This document shows, in pieces, positions 8,701 through 16,217 of a stretch of DNA of 64,000 nt; positions within the stretch are counted from its first letter, which is position 1; every line of letters starts with the position of its first letter. Location of the stretch: assembly GCF_001429295.1 (NCBI RefSeq), contig NZ_LMJL01000008.1, forward strand, positions 205,587-269,586, read 5' to 3'. Below the pieces are notes generated by a model. The model worked only from the letters and a program-made list of their open reading frames with translations. It ran no database searches and had not been told where the DNA came from. This stretch comes from Flavobacterium sp. Root935 (lineage in GTDB: Bacteria; Bacteroidota; Bacteroidia; Flavobacteriales; Flavobacteriaceae). The position numbers were made by a program, and so were the translations under genes.

Positions 8701-9014
8701 AATTTTCCGTTAATGTTGTAATTAAAATTGGCTTTTTTAGAAAGATCATTCAAAATTTCTGTAATAGATTCTCCGCTGTAATTTACCGCATACGCAGTAT
8801 TATCTGCTATTACAGCTTGCCCGTAACTGAATTTATAATCAGTCTGCTGCGTTAATTTTGAAAAAATAGAAACAAGAGTCGCTTTTTCTATTTTATTTTT
8901 TACATTTGGCTTTTCTAATAAATTTGTTCTACTATAACCGCTTTGAAAAGCCAGTAAAGCCAGAACTAAAAAGACAAAACTCTTTAGATTTAAATAAGAA
9001 GGTTTAAAATACAT
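5730..9014 (-). CDS. SusC-like TonB-dependent receptor with STN signalling domain
   Basis: A 1094-residue outer-membrane transporter. Order seen: signal peptide (about 1-28); STN domain (about 40-110, ATLVSIFSKLTQQTDYKFSYG...); carboxypeptidase-like beta-sandwich (about 125-205, VKGKIVDENKVPIPGATV); plug with the SusC signature LNEVLIVGYGKQSKKDVTGAV and SITVLKDASASAIYGARGSNGVV; then the beta-barrel ending in FSFGATLKL. The STN domain contacts an anti-sigma factor in the FecA paradigm, and a FecR and an ECF sigma gene lie just upstream, so uptake is probably coupled to induction of its own operon. It partners the SusD gene 6 bases downstream. The glycan is not shown by the sequence; a fungal-wall glycan is the contextual guess. 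Confidence 0.95.
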   Translation of the reverse strand: MYFKPSYLNLKSFVFLVLALLAFQSGYSRTNLLEKPNVKNKIEKATLVSIFSKLTQQTDYKFSYGQAVIADNTAYAVNYSGESITEILNDLSKKANFNYNINGKLVLIQKKAAPKTVNTKAVDRIKVKGKIVDENKVPIPGATVIETSTSNSTVTDFDGVFELSVGEGKTIDVSYVGYKTKTVTAQTGFMTIQLEPTTAELNEVLIVGYGKQSKKDVTGAVTQLEASNFKQGVSISPDNLIQGKVAGVRVVSTSGEPGAGVNVTIRGVGSIRSGSTPLFVVDGIPLSNDDVSPSGTNVGFGSSQAKNPLNFLNNSDIESITVLKDASASAIYGARGSNGVVLVTTKKGAKGDGTLTFDSSLGISTVANKLDVLSADEYRNAIKDKAFDHGGNTDWQDVIFRQAVTKSNSLAFSKQTESGNYYASVSQLDQEGIIRNSDFKRLTGRINAAESFLDKKRLKLKFNLTASETKDDGVPTSDDGGSNGQLLVHTLMANPTRSVFDANGNYTNFNMNAHYNPAYLLSIYTDQTRTLRVLGNFETSLRIIDGLEYKLNLGIDRSMSERNTTIFPNLTDLNPKGKYVQNNLDSKNSLVEHYLTYNLNLDKHKIEALGGFSYQKFERSGTAFSIDGISNQGEGVPPSINPGFKGTQSGTTGYAQENELQSYFGRLNYSFDNRYLLTASMRGDGSTRFGKNNKYGYFPSFALGWNIANESFFKDSTSLNNLKLRASWGQTGNQEVENKITQASYSLSGADGYYLYDDLNLVNGVSVNRTPNPDLKWEVVTQYNLGLDFNLWNDKFYGTLDYFNKTTTDAILNVPSQALSPTTTIWTNIDGKIINKGFEIMLGSKIVNTKDFTWNVDMNGATLNNKIQDLPVSEILTGTISGPGQSGVNANIYKSGYAAGSFYLLEHTGFDANGANIFKDQNGDGKIDNSDRIIIEGALPTFYYGLNSDMRYKNFTFSFSIIGQTGGYLLNNTGLNALNINNLASDRNVATGYYESGANPTNSPILSTLFLEKSDFIRLNTARIGYNFDLKGLNWINGLTLYVTGQNLITITNYTGYDPLINSPKSNGGNQSIGIDYASYPTSRTFSFGATLKL

Positions 9015-9054
9015 GATTTAAGTAATTGTTTTTACGATGCTTAATTTATTAATG

Positions 9055-9074
9055 GCAGTTGTTCCCGCAACTGC
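9055..9074 (-). other. hairpin between FecR and SusC genes
   Basis: Perfect 7-bp stem GCAGTTG / CAACTGC (9055-9061 / 9068-9074) with a 6-base loop, in the gap between the FecR stop and the SusC start. On the minus strand it is preceded by A residues and not followed by a T-run, so it is not a classical terminator for that strand. It may stabilise or process the SusC message. Confidence 0.4.
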
Positions 9075-9084
9075 TTTTTTGTTT

Positions 9085-10008
9085 TTAATCCACTTTTACT
9101 ATTTCGCCATAAACTTTGAATTTTAGGTTTGTGATATAATTTATTTGTTCCAAAACATTCTCTAATGTTGCGTCCTTCTTGATGAATACCGTTAACGGCG
9201 TTGCTAATACGTGTTCATTATTGTACTGAAATGAAACTCCGTATTTATATTGTAAAATTGTAATAACTTGTTTTAGCGTAGTTTGATCAAGTGTTACATC
9301 TTCATTGTACCAATTGACTAAAAAGGCTTTATCTGCCGAATGTTTGATTAGTTTTTCCGATTCAAATAAAGCTTCTTCATTCGGAACCAAATCGACACTT
9401 TGCCCTTTTCCAGAAACATTTACTTTTCCGGTCACGACAATAACCTTACAATTCAATTTCGATAATTGAATATGGAATGAAGTCCCGACAACTCTGGTTT
9501 TTATTTCACCAGAATAAATAACAAAAGGATGCTGTTTGTCTTTAGCAATTTCAAAAAAGGCATTTCCTTTTAATAAAGAAACCGTTCTTTGGTCGCCTTC
9601 AAATTTTTCAGGATACTGAAATGATGAGTTTGCTGCCAGATAAATTTTCGAACCGTCACTTAATTGGATAGACTGGGGAATCGATGACGTTTTAAATGTG
9701 ATTTGTTTTTGGTCTAAAACATTTGGTCTAAATAAAAATCCTAAACCAACTAGAAAAAGAATGCTGGCAGCAGCTATATATTTTAAATAAGGATTGAAGG
9801 TTTTCTTCTTTCCTATTCTAAGTTGAATTCCGTAGTAAATATTTTGAGAAGCGTCTTCTGGATTTCCCATTAAACCATTATCCCATTTTGAATTTTGATA
9901 TTCATTAAAAGCAAAATCATTTAGCAGATTTTCTTCAGCTGCTGAAGTTTTACTTCTTGAACTTTTATCAAGCAGGTATTCTAAACTATGTTTGATTCTT
10001 TTTATCAT
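9085..10008 (-). CDS. FecR-family anti-sigma factor
   Basis: A 307-residue inner-membrane protein. Seen: cytoplasmic N-terminus (about 1-70); one membrane span (about 72-95, YLKYIAAASILFLVGLGFLF); periplasmic FecR domain (about 105-215, with IQLSDGSKIYLAANSSFQYP and TRVVGTSFHIQ); and C-terminal DUF4974 domain (about 235-305, VTLDQTTLKQVITILQYKYGV), which usually contacts the STN domain of the partner receptor. It lies between the sigma factor gene and the STN-containing SusC gene, the standard Bacteroidota order, and should hold the sigma factor inactive until the receptor is loaded. Confidence 0.95.
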   Translation of the reverse strand: MIKRIKHSLEYLLDKSSRSKTSAAEENLLNDFAFNEYQNSKWDNGLMGNPEDASQNIYYGIQLRIGKKKTFNPYLKYIAAASILFLVGLGFLFRPNVLDQKQITFKTSSIPQSIQLSDGSKIYLAANSSFQYPEKFEGDQRTVSLLKGNAFFEIAKDKQHPFVIYSGEIKTRVVGTSFHIQLSKLNCKVIVVTGKVNVSGKGQSVDLVPNEEALFESEKLIKHSADKAFLVNWYNEDVTLDQTTLKQVITILQYKYGVSFQYNNEHVLATPLTVFIKKDATLENVLEQINYITNLKFKVYGEIVKVD

Positions 10009-10092
10009 AAATACTTATTGTTATGAATAAGTACCAGAATCTCGAAATCGTACTATCGCCAAATATTATGAAAACATCAAGCGAAAGTTATT

Positions 10093-10617
10093 TTAAAATT
10101 TTTGATTAAAAATAATAAATGGAGCCAGCCAAGCTAGATCTTTCAAGCCTTCACGAAGTTGTTTTACGGCAGATGAAATTTGGTTTTTTACCGTTTGTTT
10201 AGAAATTCCAAGTTCCTCTGCAATCTGATCGATTGTCATATCCTGAAATTTATACATCAATAAAACTTCTTTTCTTTTCTCAGGAAGTTTATCTAATAAA
10301 GAATAAAGCAGATCCATAACTTCTGGATCTATAGACGAAAAATTGTCAATAATGTAGTCTTCAAATTTTTCTTCTAAAATAGTCTTGTCAAAGCGATTGT
10401 TTTGGTAATGCTTAAAAACCTGATTTTTTACGGCACGAAATAAAAAAGGTTCGATTGCATTAATATTCAACTCTTCTTTGCGCTCCCATAAATCGACAAA
10501 AACATCTTGAACAATGTTCTGTGCCAAGTCTTTGTCCTGAGTCATCGTATAGGAAAACGCATTGAGTTTTTTCCAGTATTCGTTATACGTTTTTTCAAAA
10601 ATTTCAGGATTATTCAT
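10093..10617 (-). CDS. ECF RNA polymerase sigma factor (FecI-like)
   Basis: A 174-residue ECF sigma factor from the ATG at 10617 (MNNPEIFEKTYNEYWKKLNAFSY); an upstream in-frame start at 10683 would add 22 residues not typical of the family. Seen: region 2 (AFSYTMTQDKDLAQNIVQDVFVDLWERKEEL) and region 4 helix-turn-helix (LPEKRKEVLLMYKFQDMTIDQIAEELGISKQTVKNQISSAVKQLR). With the FecR gene 85 bases downstream and the STN-type SusC after it, it likely drives the locus when the glycan is sensed. Divergent from the PI-PLC-like gene at 10881. Confidence 0.95.
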   Translation of the reverse strand: MNNPEIFEKTYNEYWKKLNAFSYTMTQDKDLAQNIVQDVFVDLWERKEELNINAIEPFLFRAVKNQVFKHYQNNRFDKTILEEKFEDYIIDNFSSIDPEVMDLLYSLLDKLPEKRKEVLLMYKFQDMTIDQIAEELGISKQTVKNQISSAVKQLREGLKDLAWLAPFIIFNQKF

Positions 10618-10880
10618 AAGGCAATTACAGACTGATTTGTATCGTAAAATAATAAAATCAAAAGCCAATGTTTTTTGCGTCAAGGTTATCTTTAAATTAA
10701 GAAATGAAAACTTTTGATGTATAAATACTACTTTTTTAAGGACGAAGTACTAATGATTTTGCGATTTCTTTTTCTTTAACTAACAAACAAATCAAAGACT
10801 ACCTTTAACTTAGTCTTTTTAAAAATGTAATTTTCTTTTGATGCGTCCCAATCAAATAGTATCAATTCCATTTTAGAATC

Positions 10881-11945
10881 ATGAAACAAATTTTGTTCAC
10901 TTTATTTCTTGCCGGTGCTGTAAATTACAGCGTTCAGGCTCAAAACGAAAATCTTAAAATTAATCAGCTTCAAGTTATCGGTTCGCATAACAGCTATCGT
11001 CATGCTATTGAAACTGATTTATACAATCTTATTCAGGCCAAAGACACTTCGCGTTCCTTAAAAGGCTTACAATACACTCATATTAGTATTACAGATCAAT
11101 TAAACAAAGGTTTACGCAATCTTGAAATTGATATTTTTGCTGACGCTAAAGGCGGAAAATATGCACATCCGAAAGGCTTAGATGCTGTAAAATCTGAAGA
11201 AGCCTACGATCCAAAAGGATTAATGAAAAAACCTGGTTTTAAAGTTTTCCATATGCCAGATATCGATTTTAGAACTTCTTGCTACACTTTCAAAATCTGT
11301 CTTCAAGAATTAAAAAAATGGTCTGATGCTAATCCGAATCATGTTCCCGTTTTTATCACTTTAGAACCAAAAGACGGCGATGCTAATTTCTTCGGAACCA
11401 AACCAGAAGATTTTACTGCAGCTGTTTTTGATGAAATGGATAAAGTAATCAGAAAAGAATTAGGAAAAGACAAACTGATTACACCAGATATGGTAAGAGG
11501 AAAATACAAGACGCTCGAAGAAGCAGTTTTAAACAACAACTGGCCCACTTTAAAAGAAGCCAAAGGACGATTTCTATTTCTATTAGATAACAACGGCGCA
11601 AAAAGAGATTTGTACGCATTAAATCATCCGTCCCTTAAGGGACGCGCCGTTTTCATTAACGCCGAACCAGGAAAACCAGAAGCTGCAACTTTATTTAGAA
11701 ATAATTCTGAAGATCCACAAATTGAAGATTTAGTAAAAAAAGGCTACATCATAAGAACCCGTGCCGATTCTGATACCAAAGAAGCACGCGCCAACGATTA
11801 TTCTCATTTTGAAGCCGCAAAAAGATCAGGCGCACAAATCATCACAACCGATTATTATCTGCCTAGCACTTTCTTTAATTCACCGTATCAGATTAAGTAT
11901 GATGATGGAAGTTATGTTCGAAATAATCCTGTGACTGGAAAATAG
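10881..11945 (+). CDS. secreted PI-PLC-like (Ca2+-dependent phosphoinositide phospholipase C1-like) protein
   Basis: A 354-residue protein with a signal peptide (cleavage near residue 20, VQA-QN). Seen: TIM-barrel PI-PLC signatures, with GSHNSYR (H36 as a candidate catalytic histidine), GLRNLEIDIFAD, VFHMPDIDF, PVFITLEPKDGD and, near the end, RADSDTKEARANDYSHFEAAKRSGAQIITTDYYLP. These match the PI-PLC-C1-like family. The reaction would be cleavage of phosphoinositides or related phosphodiesters outside the cytoplasm. Divergent from the sigma gene and followed by a phosphoesterase, which suggests phosphate scavenging or attack on eukaryotic membranes or anchors; this role is inferred. Confidence 0.85.
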   Translation: MKQILFTLFLAGAVNYSVQAQNENLKINQLQVIGSHNSYRHAIETDLYNLIQAKDTSRSLKGLQYTHISITDQLNKGLRNLEIDIFADAKGGKYAHPKGLDAVKSEEAYDPKGLMKKPGFKVFHMPDIDFRTSCYTFKICLQELKKWSDANPNHVPVFITLEPKDGDANFFGTKPEDFTAAVFDEMDKVIRKELGKDKLITPDMVRGKYKTLEEAVLNNNWPTLKEAKGRFLFLLDNNGAKRDLYALNHPSLKGRAVFINAEPGKPEAATLFRNNSEDPQIEDLVKKGYIIRTRADSDTKEARANDYSHFEAAKRSGAQIITTDYYLPSTFFNSPYQIKYDDGSYVRNNPVTGK

Positions 11946-11959
11946 TTTTTTTGTTTCAG

Positions 11960-12008
11960 GTTTCAAGTTTCAAGTTATTGCTGGACCGAGAAACTTGAAA
12001 CTTGAAAC
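11960..12008. repeat. perfect 17-bp inverted repeat
   Basis: GTTTCAAGTTTCAAGTT at 11960-11976 is exactly inverted at 11992-12008 around a 15-base loop. Each arm is a tandem of the word GTTTCAA. It may act as a transcription barrier after the PI-PLC-like gene, but no T-run follows. Confidence 0.7.
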
Positions 12009-12016
12009 AATAATAA

Positions 12017-12150
12017 TTTTAACCGCAAAGAGCGCAAGTTCTTTTTAAGATTACGTTATAAACGCGAAGTTCACAAAGCTTTGCGATCTTGTTTATTTTA
12101 GAAACTTTGCGCCCTTTGCGAAAAACCTTAGCGGTCTTTGCGGTTAAAAA
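12017..12150. repeat. inverted repeat of the ACCGCAAAG word family
   Basis: TTTTAACCGCAAAG at 12017-12030 is exactly inverted at 12137-12150. Further inward both sides carry GCGCAAG / CTTTGCG words in imperfect register. It fills most of the gap before the phosphoesterase gene and supplies the spurious N-terminal extension of that open frame. Confidence 0.65.
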
Positions 12151-12172
12151 AACTCAAAAGTTAAAAACAATT

Positions 12173-14104
12173 ATGAATTCAAGATATACATTTTTACATA
12201 TACTGTTCTTTGTTGTTTTCTTCAACAATACTGCATCAGCACAAAAAGTAAAAAACCTCAACGGAACACAAATCGCATTTTTATCCGATGTGCATTTACA
12301 AGATTTATTTGGCAGCTTTTCAGATTCCGATTATAAAGGAGTTTTGAATCCGAAAACGGGACAGTATGTTTTAGTGCGAACCATGTCGTCTCAGCTTCAT
12401 TCCACTAGAATTTTCAATGAAAATTATTTTGCATTTATAGCAGCATTAGAAGATATCGCCAAACGAAAAATCAAATATGTTGCACTTCCAGGGGATTATA
12501 CAGATGATGGCCAGCCGATTCACGTTCGCGGATTAGCCTTAATATTAAAACAATACACCAAAAAATACGGAATAGAATTCTTCATCACCACAGGAAATCA
12601 TGATCCAGTCGGGCCGTTTGCGCAAGAATCTGGAAAAGAAGATTTCTTAGGAAAAGAAGGCAAAAGTCAGCCCATTTTTAGCAAAGAAGGCCTTTATAAG
12701 CCAAATTTAAACACCGAACAGCCAGTAGTTGTTACCGCCGACATTGCTAAAATGGGTTATTTAGGAATCACCGAACAGCTTCAGAATTTTGGTTTTCATC
12801 CAAATAAAAAATACAAATTCTGGGCAACGCCTTTTTCTAATTATACTAGTGAAAATTACTCGTTTGAAAAAGCAGCGGAAAGTGCTAAACTGGCAAACCG
12901 TGTGTATGAGGTAGCTCCAGGTTACGAAGTTCCAGATGTTAGTTATGTTGTAGAACCTATTGACGGACTTTGGCTAATGGCTATTGACGGAAATGTTTAT
13001 ATACCTAAAAAAAATGCTTCTACTGAAAAAGATTCTAAAAATTACAACGAAGCCAGTACGGGTTATAACAATGTGCTTTCCAATAAAAAACATCTAATAA
13101 AATGGGTTGAAACTATTTCGGCTGAAGCCAAGAAACAAAGGAAAACTTTAATAGCTTTCAGTCATTTCCCAATGATTGATTTTAATGATGACGCTTCTGC
13201 GGAAATAAAAGAGTTGCTTGGTCCAAACAAATGGCAGTTAAATCGTGTTCCAGTTGAAGAAGTAGCTCAAGTTTTTGCAGATGCAGGGTTGAAGATTCAT
13301 TTTGGAGGCCATATGCACATCAACGATACGGGAGTTCGGACTTCTGCAAAAGGAAATACTCTGGTTAATATTCAAACACCATCGCTTGCCGCATATATTC
13401 CCGCCTATAAATTATTGACTTTCAAAAAAGATAATCTTGTCGATATTCAAACCATTACTATTGATAATGTTCCGAGGTACAACGAACTTTTTGATTTATA
13501 TGAAATGGAATATCAGTTTTTAAAAAGCCAGAACGTCCAAGACATTTGGAATATTGATATTTTAAAAACAAAAAACTATCATGATTTTACCGATTTTCAT
13601 TTAAAAGAATTAGTTCGCCTTCGATTCTTAAAAGACGATTGGCCTTCTGTTTTTAAAGATTTCATTTTGAATGTTTCTGCAAAAGATTTACTGATTTTGG
13701 CCAATATGCAATCTGATAAAGATTTTGATTTTATACTAAAAAATAAAGAACAGTTTCAAACAAAATGGAAAGAAGCTGAAACTAAATCAGAAAAAATCCT
13801 AACTCAAAATAATCTCAAAAAAGAAAACTTCAATTGGACAGGTTATGATCTTTTAGTAGATTTTTATCGTTTCAGAAGTGCCGATGAATTGGCTCTAGCC
13901 GATGTTGGAATTCAAAGAGCAAAAGAATACAAAGTCTTATCCAATTTATTTTTAGAAGGTTCTAAAGCTGATCTTTCAAAAGACACTCCACTACAAAAAC
14001 AAATGAAGTTATTCCTGATCATCGTCAATAAATTTATGCACGAAGTTCCAGCAGATCATTTTACAGTTGATTTGAAAAATGGCGAAATTAAGAGTGTGAA
14101 GTAA
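12173..14104 (+). CDS. secreted calcineurin-like metallophosphoesterase
   Basis: A 643-residue protein from the ATG at 12173, which gives a clean signal peptide (cut near ASA-QK); the longer frame from 12089 runs through a repeat and is rejected. Seen: the full dinuclear metal site set, with SDVHL (D39, H41), PGDYTDDG, TGNHDPVG, FSHFPM and GGHMHIND, so the catalytic domain spans about residues 33-420. The last 220 residues are helical, without a motif I know. It would hydrolyse phosphomonoesters or diesters in the periplasm or outside. Following the PI-PLC-like gene on the same strand, it could act on the product of that enzyme; inference only. Confidence 0.85.
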   Translation: MNSRYTFLHILFFVVFFNNTASAQKVKNLNGTQIAFLSDVHLQDLFGSFSDSDYKGVLNPKTGQYVLVRTMSSQLHSTRIFNENYFAFIAALEDIAKRKIKYVALPGDYTDDGQPIHVRGLALILKQYTKKYGIEFFITTGNHDPVGPFAQESGKEDFLGKEGKSQPIFSKEGLYKPNLNTEQPVVVTADIAKMGYLGITEQLQNFGFHPNKKYKFWATPFSNYTSENYSFEKAAESAKLANRVYEVAPGYEVPDVSYVVEPIDGLWLMAIDGNVYIPKKNASTEKDSKNYNEASTGYNNVLSNKKHLIKWVETISAEAKKQRKTLIAFSHFPMIDFNDDASAEIKELLGPNKWQLNRVPVEEVAQVFADAGLKIHFGGHMHINDTGVRTSAKGNTLVNIQTPSLAAYIPAYKLLTFKKDNLVDIQTITIDNVPRYNELFDLYEMEYQFLKSQNVQDIWNIDILKTKNYHDFTDFHLKELVRLRFLKDDWPSVFKDFILNVSAKDLLILANMQSDKDFDFILKNKEQFQTKWKEAETKSEKILTQNNLKKENFNWTGYDLLVDFYRFRSADELALADVGIQRAKEYKVLSNLFLEGSKADLSKDTPLQKQMKLFLIIVNKFMHEVPADHFTVDLKNGEIKSVK

Positions 14105-14128
14105 TTTATTGTAAGAGACGTTTTTTTT

Positions 14129-14316
14129 ACCGCAAAGAACGCAAAGGTTACGCAAAGTTCACAAAGTTCACAAAGTTCACAAAGGATTTTGAGTATAATT
14201 TTATAAATTAAAGTTCGCAAAGCATTATGGGATTAGCTTTGCGAACTTTTCATTTTATAAATTTAGCTTAAAAAAAAACTTAGCGTTCTTTGCGTAACCT
14301 TTGCGTTCTTTGCGGT
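14129..14316. repeat. nested inverted repeats, outer arms 29 bp perfect
   Basis: The 29 bases at 14129-14157 (ACCGCAAAG, AACGCAAAGG, TTACGCAAAG) are exactly inverted at 14288-14316. Inside is a second perfect 14-bp pair, 14210-14223 and 14236-14249 (AAAGTTCGCAAAGC). Between them is a tandem run of TTCACAAAG. This occupies most of the 311-base gap 14105-14415, which has no gene. Confidence 0.85.
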
Positions 14317-14325
14317 TAAAACAAA

Positions 14326-14356
14326 AAAAGGCCGTCACAAAAAATGACAGCCTTTT
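14326..14356 (-). terminator. terminator of the GH18 gene
   Basis: AAAAGGCCGTCA / TGACAGCCTTTT (14326-14337 / 14345-14356). The single mismatch becomes a G-U wobble on the minus-strand RNA, and seven T follow on that strand, so it acts for the chitinase gene that ends at 14416. Confidence 0.8.
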
Positions 14357-14415
14357 CATCACATTAAAACCTAAAATTTAATGTATCTAAAACCATTATG
14401 GCAAATGGGTTAGGG

Positions 14416-16041
14416 TTATTTTTTAATAAAACGTCTTACCGTTTTGATTCCGTTTTTCTCTACCGAAATTAGATAAATTCCTGTTTTTAAAGTCGAAACA
14501 TCAATGCTGTTATTGTTTACGGTTTGAGAAAAAACAGTTGCACCACCTTCTGTATTGATGACATTTACATTTCCACCGGAAACCTCTGTGCTGAAGAAAA
14601 GCTGACTTTCAGTCGGATTCGGATAAATCTCCAAACTTGCAATTGATTGTTCTGAGTTTACAGAAGCAGATTTTGCGGTTGAACCCGATTTTGTAATTCT
14701 AAACCAGTTTATATTAAACCCTGTGTTTTGAACATATATCCCGAAATTGTACGTTCCAGCATTTACGTTTACAGTTTGAGTAATTGTCTGCCAGTTTTGC
14801 CATCCTCCTGTATTTGGCACATTTATAGCACCAAGCTGAATAGTTCCTGCATTTAAATCAGAGGATAATCTTCCGCCTGTAACAGCACTTGAAACACGAT
14901 ATTCTATTTGATAAGAACCAGAAGTTGGGAAATTAATATTATAATAAGCCATCCAGTCGCCTGTATCGCAATATCCTACATTTAATCCACCGCCTGTATC
15001 GGTTGTTGCTTCGGTTTGAACACCACTCATTGTATTGTAATTTTCGGCTTGAATTAAAGTTCCTGTTGCGGGAGGATTGCTTCCCGAAATTACCTGGTTA
15101 ATTGCTGTCAGTAAAGATTTAGTTCCTGTTGCATCCTGAGACAATTCCCAAATCATAACTCCCCCCGCATTTTGAATCGCAAAAGTCGTTTTTTGTTTGA
15201 TTGTTGGAATTCCGTTGTAATAAATAGTGTTTCCTACCTGATCTAGATTTTCAGCCCCCGGATATTGAGCTACAATATTAGCATACGAAATTCCTTGATT
15301 GGCAGAAGCACCAAAACCGTAGCCGTAAAAAGGAAGTCCGATGATGGCTTTACTTGCAGGCAATCCTCTTCCTGTCCAGTAATTAAACTGATTTACTGCC
15401 ATGCTGTAAGGCGAATGCTGTCCCGGACTATTTGGTGCCCAAGGCCCTGTTGCATCATAAGCCATGATATTAATCCAGTCGTAAGCTGCAAAAGTAGATG
15501 AAGGTACATTGGCACCTCCATATCCTTCTGAAAGCGCCGCCGAAATCAATTTACCATTGGCATGCAGTTTATTGGCAAGAGCAATAACAAATCCGCCGTA
15601 ATCTCCATTAATTGCTGGGCCTTCCAAATCAACATCTACTCCATCAAAATTATGAGCTACCACATAATCATAGATTTTTTGAATAAAAGCCGTTCTGTTG
15701 GCTGGTGTAATCAAATTGAAGTAATTATCACGAATAGGGCCTCCTTCTGAAACTGAACCTCCTCCAAGCGAAACAAACACTTTTACATTTTGGGCATGTG
15801 CCGCATTTATTATGGCATTACTTCCTGAATTAAAACTCAAATATCCGTTGGCATCAGGATTTTCAAAAGCAATATTAATGTGCGTTAATTTACTGTATTG
15901 AACAGTGCTTGAAAAAGCGTTCAAATCAATCCAGTTCGGAATGTAAGCAATGACTTTTTTCTGAGCTGTCGCTAAGTTAAAAGCGCCCAAGACTAAAATA
16001 ATCATGCATTTCTGCAGCATTCTTTTGTAATTGTTTTTCAT
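14416..16041 (-). CDS. secreted chitinase: GH18 + CBM6 + T9SS sorting domain
   Basis: A 541-residue exported enzyme. Order: signal peptide (about 1-26); GH18 domain (about 28-315) with SLGGGS and the catalytic DGVDVDLEG (residues 133-141, acid E140), plus MAYDATGPW and GVMIWELSQD; CBM6-type carbohydrate-binding module (about 326-450); and C-terminal type A sorting domain (about 472-541, YPNPTESQL...KTGIYLISVEKNG...RRFIKK) for T9SS. GH18 enzymes with this motif cut chitin or related N-acetylglucosamine polymers. Its CBM6 and tail closely resemble those of the next gene upstream (GH64), so these parts were probably shared by duplication. An endo-N-acetylglucosaminidase role cannot be excluded. 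Confidence 0.9.
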   Translation of the reverse strand: MKNNYKRMLQKCMIILVLGAFNLATAQKKVIAYIPNWIDLNAFSSTVQYSKLTHINIAFENPDANGYLSFNSGSNAIINAAHAQNVKVFVSLGGGSVSEGGPIRDNYFNLITPANRTAFIQKIYDYVVAHNFDGVDVDLEGPAINGDYGGFVIALANKLHANGKLISAALSEGYGGANVPSSTFAAYDWINIMAYDATGPWAPNSPGQHSPYSMAVNQFNYWTGRGLPASKAIIGLPFYGYGFGASANQGISYANIVAQYPGAENLDQVGNTIYYNGIPTIKQKTTFAIQNAGGVMIWELSQDATGTKSLLTAINQVISGSNPPATGTLIQAENYNTMSGVQTEATTDTGGGLNVGYCDTGDWMAYYNINFPTSGSYQIEYRVSSAVTGGRLSSDLNAGTIQLGAINVPNTGGWQNWQTITQTVNVNAGTYNFGIYVQNTGFNINWFRITKSGSTAKSASVNSEQSIASLEIYPNPTESQLFFSTEVSGGNVNVINTEGGATVFSQTVNNNSIDVSTLKTGIYLISVEKNGIKTVRRFIKK

Positions 16042-16122
16042 AATAATTGTTTTAATAGATTAATAAACTCGTAAACATGGGACGGTTATTTGAGTTGCAT
16101 TTTTTTATTTTTAGATTTCAGA

Positions 16123-16206
16123 CTTTAGATTTTAGATTTGATTTAAAATCTAATTTCGTAGAACTAACACTACCTAATTTATTATCTAAATCTAAAGCCT
16201 GAGATC
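16123..16206. repeat. imperfect inverted repeat of AGATTT words
   Basis: The stretch at about 16121-16148 (AGATTTCAGACTTTAGATTTTAGAT) is approximately inverted at 16182-16206 (ATCTAAATCTAAAGCCTGAGATC). It fills the gap between the GH64 stop and the GH18 start on the minus strand, where it could partly separate the two genes. Confidence 0.55.
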
Positions 16207-16217
16207 ACTTTTTAAAA

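Noticed and set aside
9055..9074. Hairpin considered as a terminator between FecR and SusC
   Set aside because: The T-run is on the plus strand, where no gene would end; the minus strand has none after the stem.
12089..12172. N-terminal extension of the phosphoesterase frame
   Set aside because: It is coded by the inverted repeat and would precede a normal signal peptide.
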